64,000 bases of DNA from Oscillospiraceae bacterium (lineage in GTDB: Bacteria > Bacillota > Clostridia > Oscillospirales > CAG-272). Below the pieces are notes generated by a model that saw only the letters and a list, made by a program, of their open reading frames with translations, searched no databases and was not told where the DNA came from. Shown in pieces: positions 50,212 to 59,315 of this stretch. Position 1 is the stretch's first letter, and the number at the start of each line of letters is the position of its first letter. The position numbers and the translations under genes were made by a program. The DNA is taken from positions 1 through 64,000 of the forward strand of contig SVUA01000001.1 of the NCBI GenBank assembly GCA_015063485.1, read 5' to 3'.

Positions 50212-50294
50212 TGTGGAAAACTCTGTGGATAGTGGGGAAAACCTTGATAAATCAAGCTTTTTTTGATAAAGTTTTTTTGCTTGCCTGTGGAAAA
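50212..50294. promoter_or_regulatory. Cluster of DnaA-box-like sequences in a gene-free AT-rich interval
   Basis: TGTGGAAAA 50212-50220, TGTGGATAG 50224-50232, TGTGGAAAA 50286-50294, same orientation. Confidence 0.5.
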
Positions 50295-50480
50295 CTTTTT
50301 GGTAGGGCTTGTCAAGCCTTTTTTTGAAAAAAACAAAATTCTACATTTTGCACAAAGCATCTTTGGGCTTCGACAAGATCCGATTTTCGTATGAATGAAT
50401 AAACGCATGAATAAAATGAAAGGTGTCGGTTTTGGACGCAATTTGCATTCAAAGCCGACACCTTGATATTGTTTTTATTT

Positions 50481-51500
50481 TTATCTCTGAACTCGTCCCG
50501 AGCCGTCTCCGCCCGCGAGCTTTTCGACCTCGGATACGGAAACGCGGTTGTAGTCACCCTCAACTGTGTGCTTGAGAGCCGAAGCCGCAACTGCGAATTC
50601 AATTGCCTGCTGCGTGGTCTTGCCATTGAGAAGCGCATAGATAAGACCGCCTCCGAAGGAGTCTCCGCCGCCTACTCTGTCAACTATGTGAAGATGATAG
50701 GTCTTAGAGAAGCAGTAATCCTTACCGTCGTAAAGCATACCTGCCCAGTCGTTGTCATTTGCCGAAATAGAGGTACGGAGAGTAATTGCTACCTTTTCAA
50801 AACCGAATTTGTCTGCAAGCTGCTTTGCTACCGACTTGTATCCCTCGTGATTGAGCTTACCGCCGTAAATGTCGCTTCCCTCTGCCTCGATTCCGAATAC
50901 GTCCTTTGCGTCCTCCTCGTTGGAGATACAAACGTCAACGTATTTGCAAAGCTCGGTCATAGCCGCTCTTGCTTCGTCTCTCGTCCAAAGCTTTCCGCGG
51001 TAGTTTAAGTCGCAGGAGATCTTAACGCCGTGCTTTTTAGCGGCGATACACGCCTGCTTGCAGATCTCTACGAGATTTCCGCCGAGAGCGGGAGTAATGC
51101 CTGTGAAGTGGAACCAATCAGCTCCCTCAAAAATAGAATCCCAGTCGAAATCTTCGGGTTTTGCCTCGGAGATAGCCGAATGAGCGCGGTCATAAATGCA
51201 AACGCTTCCGCGCTGGGATGCGCCTTTTTCAAGGAAGTAGATACCTACTCTGTCGCCGCCGCGAACTATCTTTGACGTGTCAACGCCAAAGTATCTGAGC
51301 GAATCAACAGCCGCCTGACCTATTGCGTGCTTGGGAAGCTTGGTTACGTATGTGCTTTCCATACCGTAGTTTGCCAAGGAAACGGCAACGTTAGCTTCTC
51401 CACCGCCAAAGGTAGCCTGCATTTGATCGTTCTGGAAGAAACGGTAATATCCGTTAGGTGCAAGTCTGAGCATAAGCTCGCCAAATGTTACAACTTTCAT
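50481..51500 (-). CDS. kdgK: 2-dehydro-3-deoxygluconokinase (PfkB family)
   Basis: FGELMLRLAPNGYYRFFQNDQMQATFGGGEANVAVSLANYG; DRVGGGDSFGGGLIYAL; adjacent KDPG aldolase. Confidence 0.92.
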   Translation of the reverse strand: MKVVTFGELMLRLAPNGYYRFFQNDQMQATFGGGEANVAVSLANYGMESTYVTKLPKHAIGQAAVDSLRYFGVDTSKIVRGGDRVGIYFLEKGASQRGSVCIYDRAHSAISEAKPEDFDWDSIFEGADWFHFTGITPALGGNLVEICKQACIAAKKHGVKISCDLNYRGKLWTRDEARAAMTELCKYVDVCISNEEDAKDVFGIEAEGSDIYGGKLNHEGYKSVAKQLADKFGFEKVAITLRTSISANDNDWAGMLYDGKDYCFSKTYHLHIVDRVGGGDSFGGGLIYALLNGKTTQQAIEFAVAASALKHTVEGDYNRVSVSEVEKLAGGDGSGRVQR

Positions 51501-51600
51501 TTTTATCTTTTGTTGAGGAAAACTTTCTTAAAGGAAAGCTTTTCCCCAAGCTCCTTTCAAAGAATTTAAAAAAAATTTTGTTAACCTTTAGTTGTTGTCG

Positions 51601-51629
51601 CGGACAGTCGAGGACGCCTGTCCCTACAA
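51601..51629. repeat. Solo left arm of the MITE-like element
   Basis: CGGACAGTCGAGGACGCCTGTCCCTACAAG without a partner arm. Confidence 0.85.
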
Positions 51630-51731
51630 GGTTTAATAAAAACTAACGGTAAAATTATACCCTGCAAGTGCTTTCTTTTTGCGGAGTTACCGCAGGTTAC
51701 TCCTGTTTTCTTTCGCGAAAGAAAAAGTAAG

Positions 51732-52337
51732 TTATTTTACCAAAGCCATAGCTTTAGCGGTCTTTGCCTTGATCTCATCGGGAGTTCCCTTCATCATCCA
51801 GCTGCCGCCGCAAGCGATTATCTTGTCAAACGCTAAGTATTCGAGAACGTTTTCCTCGGAGATACCGCCCGTAGGAAGAAACTTCATTGTCGGGAACGCC
51901 GCGCTGAGAGCTTTGAGCGTTCCGAGTCCGCCGTAATTTGAGCAAGGGAAGAATTTTACTATCTCAAGTCCGTAGGAGATAGCCGTAATTATTTCAGTCG
52001 GAGTTACACAACCTGGGAGATAGAGAACACCGCGTTCACGGCATACCTCTGCAACTTCTGCGGCAAAGCCGGGTCCGACTATAAATTTTGCTCCGCAATC
52101 GATAGCTTCGTTAGCCTGCTTTGCGTTGATAACAGTTCCCGCGCCTATGAGCATTTCGGGAAATTTCTCACAACCAAGACGGATAGCGTCTGCCGCGCAA
52201 GCGGTACGGAAGGTTATCTCTGCAACGGGAAGTCCGCCGTCGCAAAGCGCGCGCAACATGGGTTCTGCATCGGAAAGCTCCTTAATAACTACAACGGGAA
52301 CGATTTTGTTTGTTTTGATCTGATCGAGTAATTGCAT
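51732..52337 (-). CDS. eda: KDPG/KHG aldolase
   Basis: AEITFRTACAADAIR...GAGTVINAKQANEAIDCGAKFIVGPG...KFFPC...LPTGGIS. Confidence 0.95.
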   Translation of the reverse strand: MQLLDQIKTNKIVPVVVIKELSDAEPMLRALCDGGLPVAEITFRTACAADAIRLGCEKFPEMLIGAGTVINAKQANEAIDCGAKFIVGPGFAAEVAEVCRERGVLYLPGCVTPTEIITAISYGLEIVKFFPCSNYGGLGTLKALSAAFPTMKFLPTGGISEENVLEYLAFDKIIACGGSWMMKGTPDEIKAKTAKAMALVK

Positions 52338-52757
52338 TTTTTCGCCTTTCTTTGATTAAATTAATATGATTATAAATATTATATCACTTGTTTAAATACA
52401 AGAAAATTGCTTTTACAATCGTTTTTTATTGCATTTTCGGTCATTTTTGTTTCATATGATGATCCAATGCTTATATTACATTATATATTTTATTTTATAT
52501 AAAATCTATCGTAATCTTATCGTTTTTATTAGAAATCTTACCGTAATTCATCATAGGAAACTTTTATAAAAAACAAAATTGTATTCTGCGGCAAATTTTT
52601 TATAATTATATCATTTTTTATGGCTACAAGTCAAATCGGACTTTTTTGGGTTTATCGCTCAATTTGATAAATAAAGATACTATTGATGCTGTCACAGACA
52701 AATTATAAGATCTATTCTTAACTTTTTTGAGTATTTTGATAAATTTTTTTCTTTTTA

Positions 52758-54584
52758 TCAAAATTTTTCTTCGATCATCGGGATCTTCATAATAGATCTC
52801 AACTCTTCTCTGTCAAGGAAAGGCGCGAGATCCTCGAGGGGAGGACTGAAGAGAGAGCCGTCGGGAAGCTTTTTGGTCGCGCTCTTGGGCTCGAAGAATT
52901 GAGTTGCGTCAACGAATATCTCTGCAAGGAAAGCGCCTTCCGTGCTGAAAGCAGTATCAAGAGTCTTTTCTATATCAGCGTTTTTACGGCAAGCGACGTA
53001 AGGATAGCCATACGCCCAAGCGAGCTTTTCGAGCGATGGGAAGGACAGGTCGTTGCTTTCAGGACCGATACCTACCTTCGTGTGATGACCGAAGATGTTA
53101 GTCTGCGTTTGACGGATAGAATGATATCCGTCGTTGTTTATAACGAATATTTTAATAGGAAGCTTGTTAGTAAGGATAGTCTGAAGCTCCTGAAGATTCA
53201 TCTGTATGCTTCCGTCGCCTGAAATACAAACTATTTCTTGTTTTCCAAGCGATACGCAAACTCCTACCGCGGCGGGAAGATCGTAACCCATTGAAGCAGC
53301 TCCCGAGTTTATGATAAAGCGCTGTCCTTCCTTTATTACGTAGCCGTGGCTTCCTACAACGCACGCAGTGCCGTTTCCAACGACGGTAGTATAGCCTTCG
53401 GGAAGTCTTTGTGAAAGCGCGCCTATGAATGCGTAAGGATTGGTAAGACCTTTAGCCGTTTTATGACGTTCAAGAACTACGGGGTAGTTCTTTTTCCATT
53501 CACGGCAGGTCGCCTGCCAACCGTTCTCGGCGAAGAAGACCTTGTTTTCATCAAGTTTATTTGACATTACCGAAAGAAAATCAAGCGCGTCGGCGTGTAT
53601 AGGTGTTTCAACGTGCAGAGTGGGCTTTTTAAGCTCCTCTGCGTCAACGTCTACCATGATAACGTGAGCCTCTCTTGCCCAGGTCTTCCAGTTGTATCCG
53701 ACCTGACGTATCGACAAACGGTTTCCGACCGAAAGAACAAGGTCAGCGTTCTGTACGGCAAAGTTGCCCGCGCGGTCGCCCATGATTCCTCCGCGTCCAA
53801 CGTAAAGCGGGTCAGCGTCCGCCATCATATCTATATTATCCCATCCCGTTACTACGGGAATATTCAGCTTGCGGATAACTTCCTTGAATTTTTCAAATCC
53901 GTTTGCCAAGCGAATACCGTTACCCGCGTAAAATACGGGGCGCTCTGCCTTAGCTATTTTCGCGAGAACTTCGTCGATAACGGCGTCACTTACTTTGTGT
54001 GCACAGTCGGTCTGCTCTTTTTCGGGATCGTAGCCGACAAGATCGTCGGTCTCTATCGTACAAGCTTGGAAGTTAAGCGGAATGTCGAGCCAACACGGAC
54101 CGGGTCTGCCGTGGGTAGCGAGATAAAGAGCCTTTTCAAGCGCGTAACGGATACGAGAAGGGTCTTCTATCATTTCGCAATATTTAGTCATAGAGGAAAT
54201 AGCTTTCGTAATATCAAACTCCTGATCTCCTCCCGCTCTTATTCCGAGTCCCATTCCGCGAGCCGTGGTATCGTAACGAACCTGTCCCGAAATGATAAGC
54301 ATGGGGATAGAATCGAGCCAACCGCCAACGACTCCCGTTATAGCGTTAGTGCCTCCGGGACCTGTTGTAACGCATACCGCGGCTATGCGGTTGTTTATAC
54401 GAGCGTATGCCTCTGCCGCTATGGCACAGGCTTGCTCATGGTGGTTGTAAAGGCAGTGAAGCCCATTTTTATGTCCGAGAGCATCGTTCAGATGCATAGC
54501 GCCTCCGCCCGTTACCGTAAAGCAATCGGTTATTCCGTTGTTTACCAAAAAATCGGCGACGTAATCTGCAAGACGAATTTTCAT
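52758..54584 (-). CDS. Thiamine-pyrophosphate-dependent enzyme, acetolactate-synthase/YerE-like
   Basis: DYVADFLVNNGITDCFTVTGGGAMHLNDALG...NHHEQACAIAAEAYAR; C-terminal GDGSIQMNLQELQT...NNDGYHSIRQTQ (TPP-binding). Confidence 0.85.
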   Translation of the reverse strand: MKIRLADYVADFLVNNGITDCFTVTGGGAMHLNDALGHKNGLHCLYNHHEQACAIAAEAYARINNRIAAVCVTTGPGGTNAITGVVGGWLDSIPMLIISGQVRYDTTARGMGLGIRAGGDQEFDITKAISSMTKYCEMIEDPSRIRYALEKALYLATHGRPGPCWLDIPLNFQACTIETDDLVGYDPEKEQTDCAHKVSDAVIDEVLAKIAKAERPVFYAGNGIRLANGFEKFKEVIRKLNIPVVTGWDNIDMMADADPLYVGRGGIMGDRAGNFAVQNADLVLSVGNRLSIRQVGYNWKTWAREAHVIMVDVDAEELKKPTLHVETPIHADALDFLSVMSNKLDENKVFFAENGWQATCREWKKNYPVVLERHKTAKGLTNPYAFIGALSQRLPEGYTTVVGNGTACVVGSHGYVIKEGQRFIINSGAASMGYDLPAAVGVCVSLGKQEIVCISGDGSIQMNLQELQTILTNKLPIKIFVINNDGYHSIRQTQTNIFGHHTKVGIGPESNDLSFPSLEKLAWAYGYPYVACRKNADIEKTLDTAFSTEGAFLAEIFVDATQFFEPKSATKKLPDGSLFSPPLEDLAPFLDREELRSIMKIPMIEEKF

Positions 54585-54637
54585 ATTATCAGTCTTGATA
54601 CCGTGAGGGTATCAAACTCCTTTATTTATATTTTTTA

Positions 54638-54700
54638 GGGAGCGATCTCCGAAAGCTCCGTTTGTGTTTGTTTTTGTCGGAGATACACGAGACCGCTCCC
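54638..54700 (-). other. Intercistronic hairpin between rfbH-like and TPP-enzyme genes
   Basis: gggagcg...cgctccc enclosing atctccga...tcggagat. Confidence 0.55.
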
Positions 54701-54720
54701 TTTGAGCAATTATCGGGTTG

Positions 54721-56058
54721 TTATGCGTTTACCGCTTCGATTATGGTCTTTGCCATGTAGTCTATCATTTCGTCGGTCATTCCGGGATATACTCCTACCC
54801 AGAAGGTCTTTGTCATGATAGTATCGGTATTAGCAAGATCGCCGACGATACGGTATCCCTCACCGCTCTTTCTCATCTCGTCAAAGCAGGGGTGCTTGGT
54901 GAGATTTCCCGCGAAGAGCATACGTGTCTGAACGCCGTGATCCTCAACGTAATTTACTATTTTTTCTCTGTCAACTCCCTCGTGGCAGGTGATAAGGAAT
55001 CCGAACCATGAAGGATCGGAGTTCTCACACGCTACGGGCAGTATAAGCTTGTCCGCAACAGGCGCGAGAGCCGCTTTTAGACGCGCGAAATTATGACGGC
55101 GGCGCTTTACAAATTCGGGGAATTTCTTTAGCTGCGCGCAGCCGACCGCCGCCTGCATATCGGTAGCCTTGAGGTTATATCCGAAGTGAGAATATACGTA
55201 CTTATGGTCGTATCCGAGCGGCAATTCTCCGTACTGACGGTCAAAGCGGTGACGGCAGAAGTTATCCACGCCCGAGGGACATACGCAATCGCGTCCCCAG
55301 TCACGAATGGAGCGAATTATCTTCGCAAGAAGCGGGTCGTCGGTATATACAGCGCCGCCTTCTCCCATAGTCATGTGGTGTGGGGGATAGAAGCTGCTCG
55401 TTCCGATGTCTCCGACAGTTCCTGTCTTATAGGTCTTGCCGTCTATCGTGTATTCAGAGCCGAGAGCGTCGCAGTTGTCCTCAATGAGCCACAGTCCGTG
55501 TTTGTCGCAGAACGCCTTTACCGCGCCGAGATCAAAGGGGTTTCCGAGCGTATGAGCTATCATTACCGCGCGAGTTTTGTCGGACAAAGCCGCCTCGAGC
55601 TTGGTTACGTCGATATTGTATTGAGGAATTGTAACGTCAACGAATACGGGAACAGCTCCGTACTGAATGATAGGCGTTACAGTTGTCGGGAATCCTGCGG
55701 CAACGGTAATTACTTCGTCACCGCGCTTTATTGCTCTCTCCTTGAGAAGAGGAGACGTAAGAGTCATAAAAGCGAGAAGGTTTGCGGACGAGCCCGAGTT
55801 AACGAGACTGCAATGACGAACTCCGAGATATTCCGCGAAATTCTTTTCAAATTCGTCGGTATATCTTCCCGAGGTCAGCCAAAATTCAAGAGAGCTGTCG
55901 ACGAGATTGCACATTTCCTCCGCATCATATACGCGGGAAGCGTAAGGAATACGGTCGCCCTCCTTATATGCAGGCTTTGTGTGATATTTCTCGCAATATT
56001 CACGCACCTGCCTTAGTATATTTTCTCTTTCTTCACGTTCGTTTACAGAGTTGATCAT
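54721..56058 (-). CDS. rfbH: RfbH-type CDP-4-keto-6-deoxyglucose 3-dehydrase (PMP/Fe-S aminotransferase fold)
   Basis: SSFYPPHHMTMGEGGAVYT (His at the usual Lys position), DCVCPSGVDNFCRHRF Cys cluster, NSGSSANLLAFMTLTSP. Confidence 0.92.
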   Translation of the reverse strand: MINSVNEREERENILRQVREYCEKYHTKPAYKEGDRIPYASRVYDAEEMCNLVDSSLEFWLTSGRYTDEFEKNFAEYLGVRHCSLVNSGSSANLLAFMTLTSPLLKERAIKRGDEVITVAAGFPTTVTPIIQYGAVPVFVDVTIPQYNIDVTKLEAALSDKTRAVMIAHTLGNPFDLGAVKAFCDKHGLWLIEDNCDALGSEYTIDGKTYKTGTVGDIGTSSFYPPHHMTMGEGGAVYTDDPLLAKIIRSIRDWGRDCVCPSGVDNFCRHRFDRQYGELPLGYDHKYVYSHFGYNLKATDMQAAVGCAQLKKFPEFVKRRRHNFARLKAALAPVADKLILPVACENSDPSWFGFLITCHEGVDREKIVNYVEDHGVQTRMLFAGNLTKHPCFDEMRKSGEGYRIVGDLANTDTIMTKTFWVGVYPGMTDEMIDYMAKTIIEAVNA

Positions 56059-56251
56059 AAAAAATCCAAGCCTTTCTGCAGATTTATCTACGTGTTTAGT
56101 ATGTGTTTTGAAATAAGAGTTTATTAATTGATCGTGATTTAAAAGCTTTTTTAATTACATACACAATTATAATACCATATTATTCATATTTTGTCAATAG
56201 TTTTGTTTATAAGTATTCCAATTTGGTCGTATTCTGACGAAAAAGAGGATA

Positions 56252-56420
56252 AATAAATTGCGGTTTGTCGGTGGCGAGTTAAAAACTCGCCACCTCCGTC
56301 AACAAAGTGATTCGCGGTTGCGTCCCGCGAATTTACGAGTAACAAGTAACTCGGTCAAAACACACTTTGTTGCATCTTCTATTCATTGCTCCATCTCACC
56401 GATAAATCAAAATTTGAAAT
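56252..56420. repeat. Multibranched palindromic element, possible structured RNA or dispersed repeat
   Basis: GGTGGCGAGTT-AAA-AACTCGCCACC; CAACAAAGTG/CACTTTGTTG enclosing ATTCGCGG/CCGCGAAT and CGAGT/ACTCG; outer TTTGTCGGTG/CACCGATAAA. Confidence 0.7.
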
Positions 56421-56468
56421 TCAATTAAAACGATTTATGGCGTAAAAACGCAACCGCAAAAAGAAAAG

Positions 56469-56487
56469 CCCCGCACAAAGCGGGGCA
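56469..56487 (-). terminator. Rho-independent terminator for minus-strand transcription
   Basis: Minus strand: gccccgc-tttgt-gcggggc followed by TTTTCTTTTT. Confidence 0.8.
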
Positions 56488-56674
56488 AAGATAGATCAAT
56501 ATAATTGTGTGGCAGCAATCGGAGTTATGCGTTTTTTATTTGCCGTTTTTCATTAATATCACCCTTTTCCTGAGTTTGAATATTTGTTCTTCGATTCAAT
56601 TATATCATAATATTTGAAAAAGTGTTGAAAAAGCATTCAAACGAATGCGAAAGAAATTTTTGTGGGTGATTTTA

Positions 56675-56798
56675 CGGACCGTCGGGGACGCCGGTCCCTA
56701 CAAATGTGAAAAAACAATCATTCTCCTATCGCCTTACGGCGAGGGATAATCGAAGGATTACTCCAAACCTTGTAGGGACCGGCGTCCCCGACGGTCCG
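56675..56798. repeat. MITE-like palindromic element, copy C
   Basis: Arms GGACCGTCGGGGACGCCGGTCCCTACA / TGTAGGGACCGGCGTCCCCGACGGTCC. Confidence 0.9.
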
Positions 56799-56821
56799 TT
56801 TTTATATGTAATATTTATAAT

Positions 56822-57778
56822 TTATATATGATCCTTTAATACAGCGATAAGATTCTCCGCATAAAGAGAAAATCCGTTATTATCGGGGTGGAGATATTCG
56901 TCGTAGAAGAAATCGGGAAGCGGAGGTACGAGCGTAAGTCCGTCGATATGCGTAAATCCAAGGCGTACGGCTTCTTTTATAAGCACCTCGCGGCACTCTT
57001 CAAAGCTTCCCATAGCCTTTCCGTCTCTCTTGTCTCTCCAAATGGGAGAAATATAGAAAAGCTTTTTATCCTTATATTCATTTGCAATAAGGGAAAGATG
57101 CGCTCTTGCGTGTTCTCTTAACTCGTCAAGCGTTTTGTAATGACCGAAATCGTTCGTTCCGTATGCGACGGAAACTATATCGGGGTCAAAATCTATCGAA
57201 TCAAATGAGTCCTCGGCAAAATACGCGCCGCCTATTCCCTGCACTACGCAGTCTGCGTTGAAAAAGCGAGAGACTCTTAACGCGTAAGAAAGAGAGTCTA
57301 TGATAGCCGCCCAGCCCTGTGTTATAGAGTCACCGATAAAGAGCCACTTGCGGTCGTATTCATGGGGCGTTATGTATGCGCCGTCGTCAATCTCGACCCA
57401 CTCGATAACACCGACCTCATGGCTAGGGAAATACAGAGTTACGCGGTAGCTGTCCTTCTTGTGCCCGAGAGGGTCGCAGAGCGGTATGGCCGCTTCCTTT
57501 TCGGTATCAAAAATAATTTGCTTTCTCAAAAGACCGTCTACGTAAACCTCAAATTTTTTGCCCTGAAAAGCGCAAAAGGCAAGGTTTTGTGAGTTTGTGT
57601 GAAAGTCAAGTCTTATTCCTGACGAGGTCGCGGCTCGATAGCCAAGATCTTCTCTATGAGCAGTCCATGCATCTATTTGCTTTTGCGTACATTTATAAAA
57701 ATGAAGTATTCCGTTTTCCTCGTATGCGCGAACTGCGCCAAATGTGACAGATTTTATTTGTTCGTTTGTAAGTTTCAT
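56822..57778 (-). CDS. SGNH/GDSL-family hydrolase
   Basis: KWLFIGDSITQGW; VVQGIGGAYF; VSVAYGTNDF; DEYLHPDNNGF. Confidence 0.92.
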   Translation of the reverse strand: MKLTNEQIKSVTFGAVRAYEENGILHFYKCTQKQIDAWTAHREDLGYRAATSSGIRLDFHTNSQNLAFCAFQGKKFEVYVDGLLRKQIIFDTEKEAAIPLCDPLGHKKDSYRVTLYFPSHEVGVIEWVEIDDGAYITPHEYDRKWLFIGDSITQGWAAIIDSLSYALRVSRFFNADCVVQGIGGAYFAEDSFDSIDFDPDIVSVAYGTNDFGHYKTLDELREHARAHLSLIANEYKDKKLFYISPIWRDKRDGKAMGSFEECREVLIKEAVRLGFTHIDGLTLVPPLPDFFYDEYLHPDNNGFSLYAENLIAVLKDHI

Positions 57779-57936
57779 ATAAGACTTTTCCTTTTTGTTT
57801 TTTTCTTACTTTTTTAAAGAAAAAGTAAGACTCAACAAATTATACAACGGAAAATATTAAATGTCAATAGCTCTTGACATAATCGCGATAATAATTTAAA
57901 ATATATATAGTATAAAGTATCGGAGGAAAAAACAAA

Positions 57937-58668
57937 ATGAACGAGCGTTTTGAGAGAGAGGCGTTGCTTATAGGGGACGACGCGATGGAGATACTCGCGT
58001 CCTCTTGCGTTGCACTTTTCGGAGTTGGCGGAGTCGGAAGCTACGCCGCAGAGGCTCTCGCAAGGAGCGGCGTGGGAAAAATAGTTCTTATAGATAACGA
58101 TACAGTTTCCCGCTCAAATATAAACCGTCAGCTCTGCGCGCTTGAAAGCACGGTCGGAAAGCCGAAGGTCTCGGTGGTAGCCGCGCGCTTGAAGGACATA
58201 AATCCCGATATTGAAGTTGTTGAGCGAATGGAGTTCTTTCTTCCCGAAAGCTCTCATCTGTTTGATTTTTCGGAATACGATTACGTTGTCGATGCGATAG
58301 ATACCGTTTCGGGAAAGATAGAGATCGCCGTTTTGGCAAACGAAGCTAAAGTTCCAATGATAAGCTGTATGGGTACGGGAAACAAGCTTGACCCTATGGC
58401 GTTTCGCGTGACCGATATATCAAAGACCTCAATGTGTCCTCTCGCCCGCGTTATGAGACGGGAGCTTAAAAAGAGAGGGATATCTCATATGAAAGTGGTT
58501 TATTCCGAAGAGGCTGCGCGCAAACCAAAGCGCGAGATAAAGGACGGAGCGCGTACGATTCCCGCGAGTATTTCATTCGTTCCGTCGGTCGCGGGACTTA
58601 TTGCCGCAGGCGAGGCTATAAAGACCTTGATATCAGAAAAGCTTAATGAAAACGGAGAAGATAAATAA
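57937..58668 (+). CDS. tcdA: tRNA threonylcarbamoyladenosine dehydratase (ThiF/E1-like)
   Basis: VALFGVGGVGSYAAEALARSGVGKIVLIDNDTVSRSNINRQLCAL; CMGTGNKLDP. Confidence 0.93.
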   Translation: MNERFEREALLIGDDAMEILASSCVALFGVGGVGSYAAEALARSGVGKIVLIDNDTVSRSNINRQLCALESTVGKPKVSVVAARLKDINPDIEVVERMEFFLPESSHLFDFSEYDYVVDAIDTVSGKIEIAVLANEAKVPMISCMGTGNKLDPMAFRVTDISKTSMCPLARVMRRELKKRGISHMKVVYSEEAARKPKREIKDGARTIPASISFVPSVAGLIAAGEAIKTLISEKLNENGEDK

Positions 58669-58671
58669 AAT

Positions 58672-59250
58672 ATGGGAAAGATAGTATGGAAAGGCGGAGC
58701 GCTGACCGCTCCCGTACCGCCGTGTATGGTCACTTGCGGTACAGAGGAAAAGGCGAATATAATCACTATCGCGTGGACGGGCATAGTCAATACTATACCG
58801 CCGAAAGCTTATATCTCGGTTCGTCCGTCGAGATATTCTTATAACATTATAAAGGAGAGCGGAGAGTTTGCCGTTAATCTTACGCCGTCCTCTCTCATAC
58901 GCTCCGCCGATACCTGCGGAGTACTTACGGGGGCAAAGGTCGATAAGTTCGCGAAATGCGGTCTGCACAAGGCGAAAGCGTCAAAAGTGTCCTGTCCTAT
59001 AATCGAGGAAAGTCCGCTGTCTCTTGAATGTAAGGTCACAGATATCATTCCCATGGGATCGCACGATATGATACTTGCCGATATCGTGGCTATCGACGTT
59101 GACGAGTCGCTTATCGATGAGGACGGAAAGCTCCATCTTGACAGAGCGGGTCTTGCCGCTTTTGCGCACGGTGAGTATTTCGCACTTGGTAAAAAGATAG
59201 GCACATTCGGATTTTCGGTGAAGAAAAAACGCAAAAATATAAAAAAATAA
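58672..59250 (+). CDS. Flavin reductase-like family protein
   Basis: PVPPCMVTCGTEEKANIITIAWTGIVNTIPPKAYISVRPSRYSY...GEFAVNL. Confidence 0.9.
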   Translation: MGKIVWKGGALTAPVPPCMVTCGTEEKANIITIAWTGIVNTIPPKAYISVRPSRYSYNIIKESGEFAVNLTPSSLIRSADTCGVLTGAKVDKFAKCGLHKAKASKVSCPIIEESPLSLECKVTDIIPMGSHDMILADIVAIDVDESLIDEDGKLHLDRAGLAAFAHGEYFALGKKIGTFGFSVKKKRKNIKK

Positions 59251-59258
59251 TATAAAAA

Positions 59259-59305
59259 GGGCTATCACAAATGCGGGATAAAGCATTTATGATAGTCCTG
59301 TTTTT
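59259..59305 (+). terminator. Terminator hairpin
   Basis: gggctatcacaaatgc...gcatttatgatagtcctgttttt. Confidence 0.85.
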
Positions 59306-59315
59306 ATAAAATAAA

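Noticed and set aside
53595-54638. Plus-strand ORF (347 aa) opposite the TPP-enzyme gene
   Set aside because: Fully antisense to a recognisable enzyme; no domain recognised.
54638-54700. Hairpin between rfbH and TPP gene considered as an intrinsic terminator or attenuator
   Set aside because: No U-tract follows it on the minus strand; retained only as an intercistronic structure.
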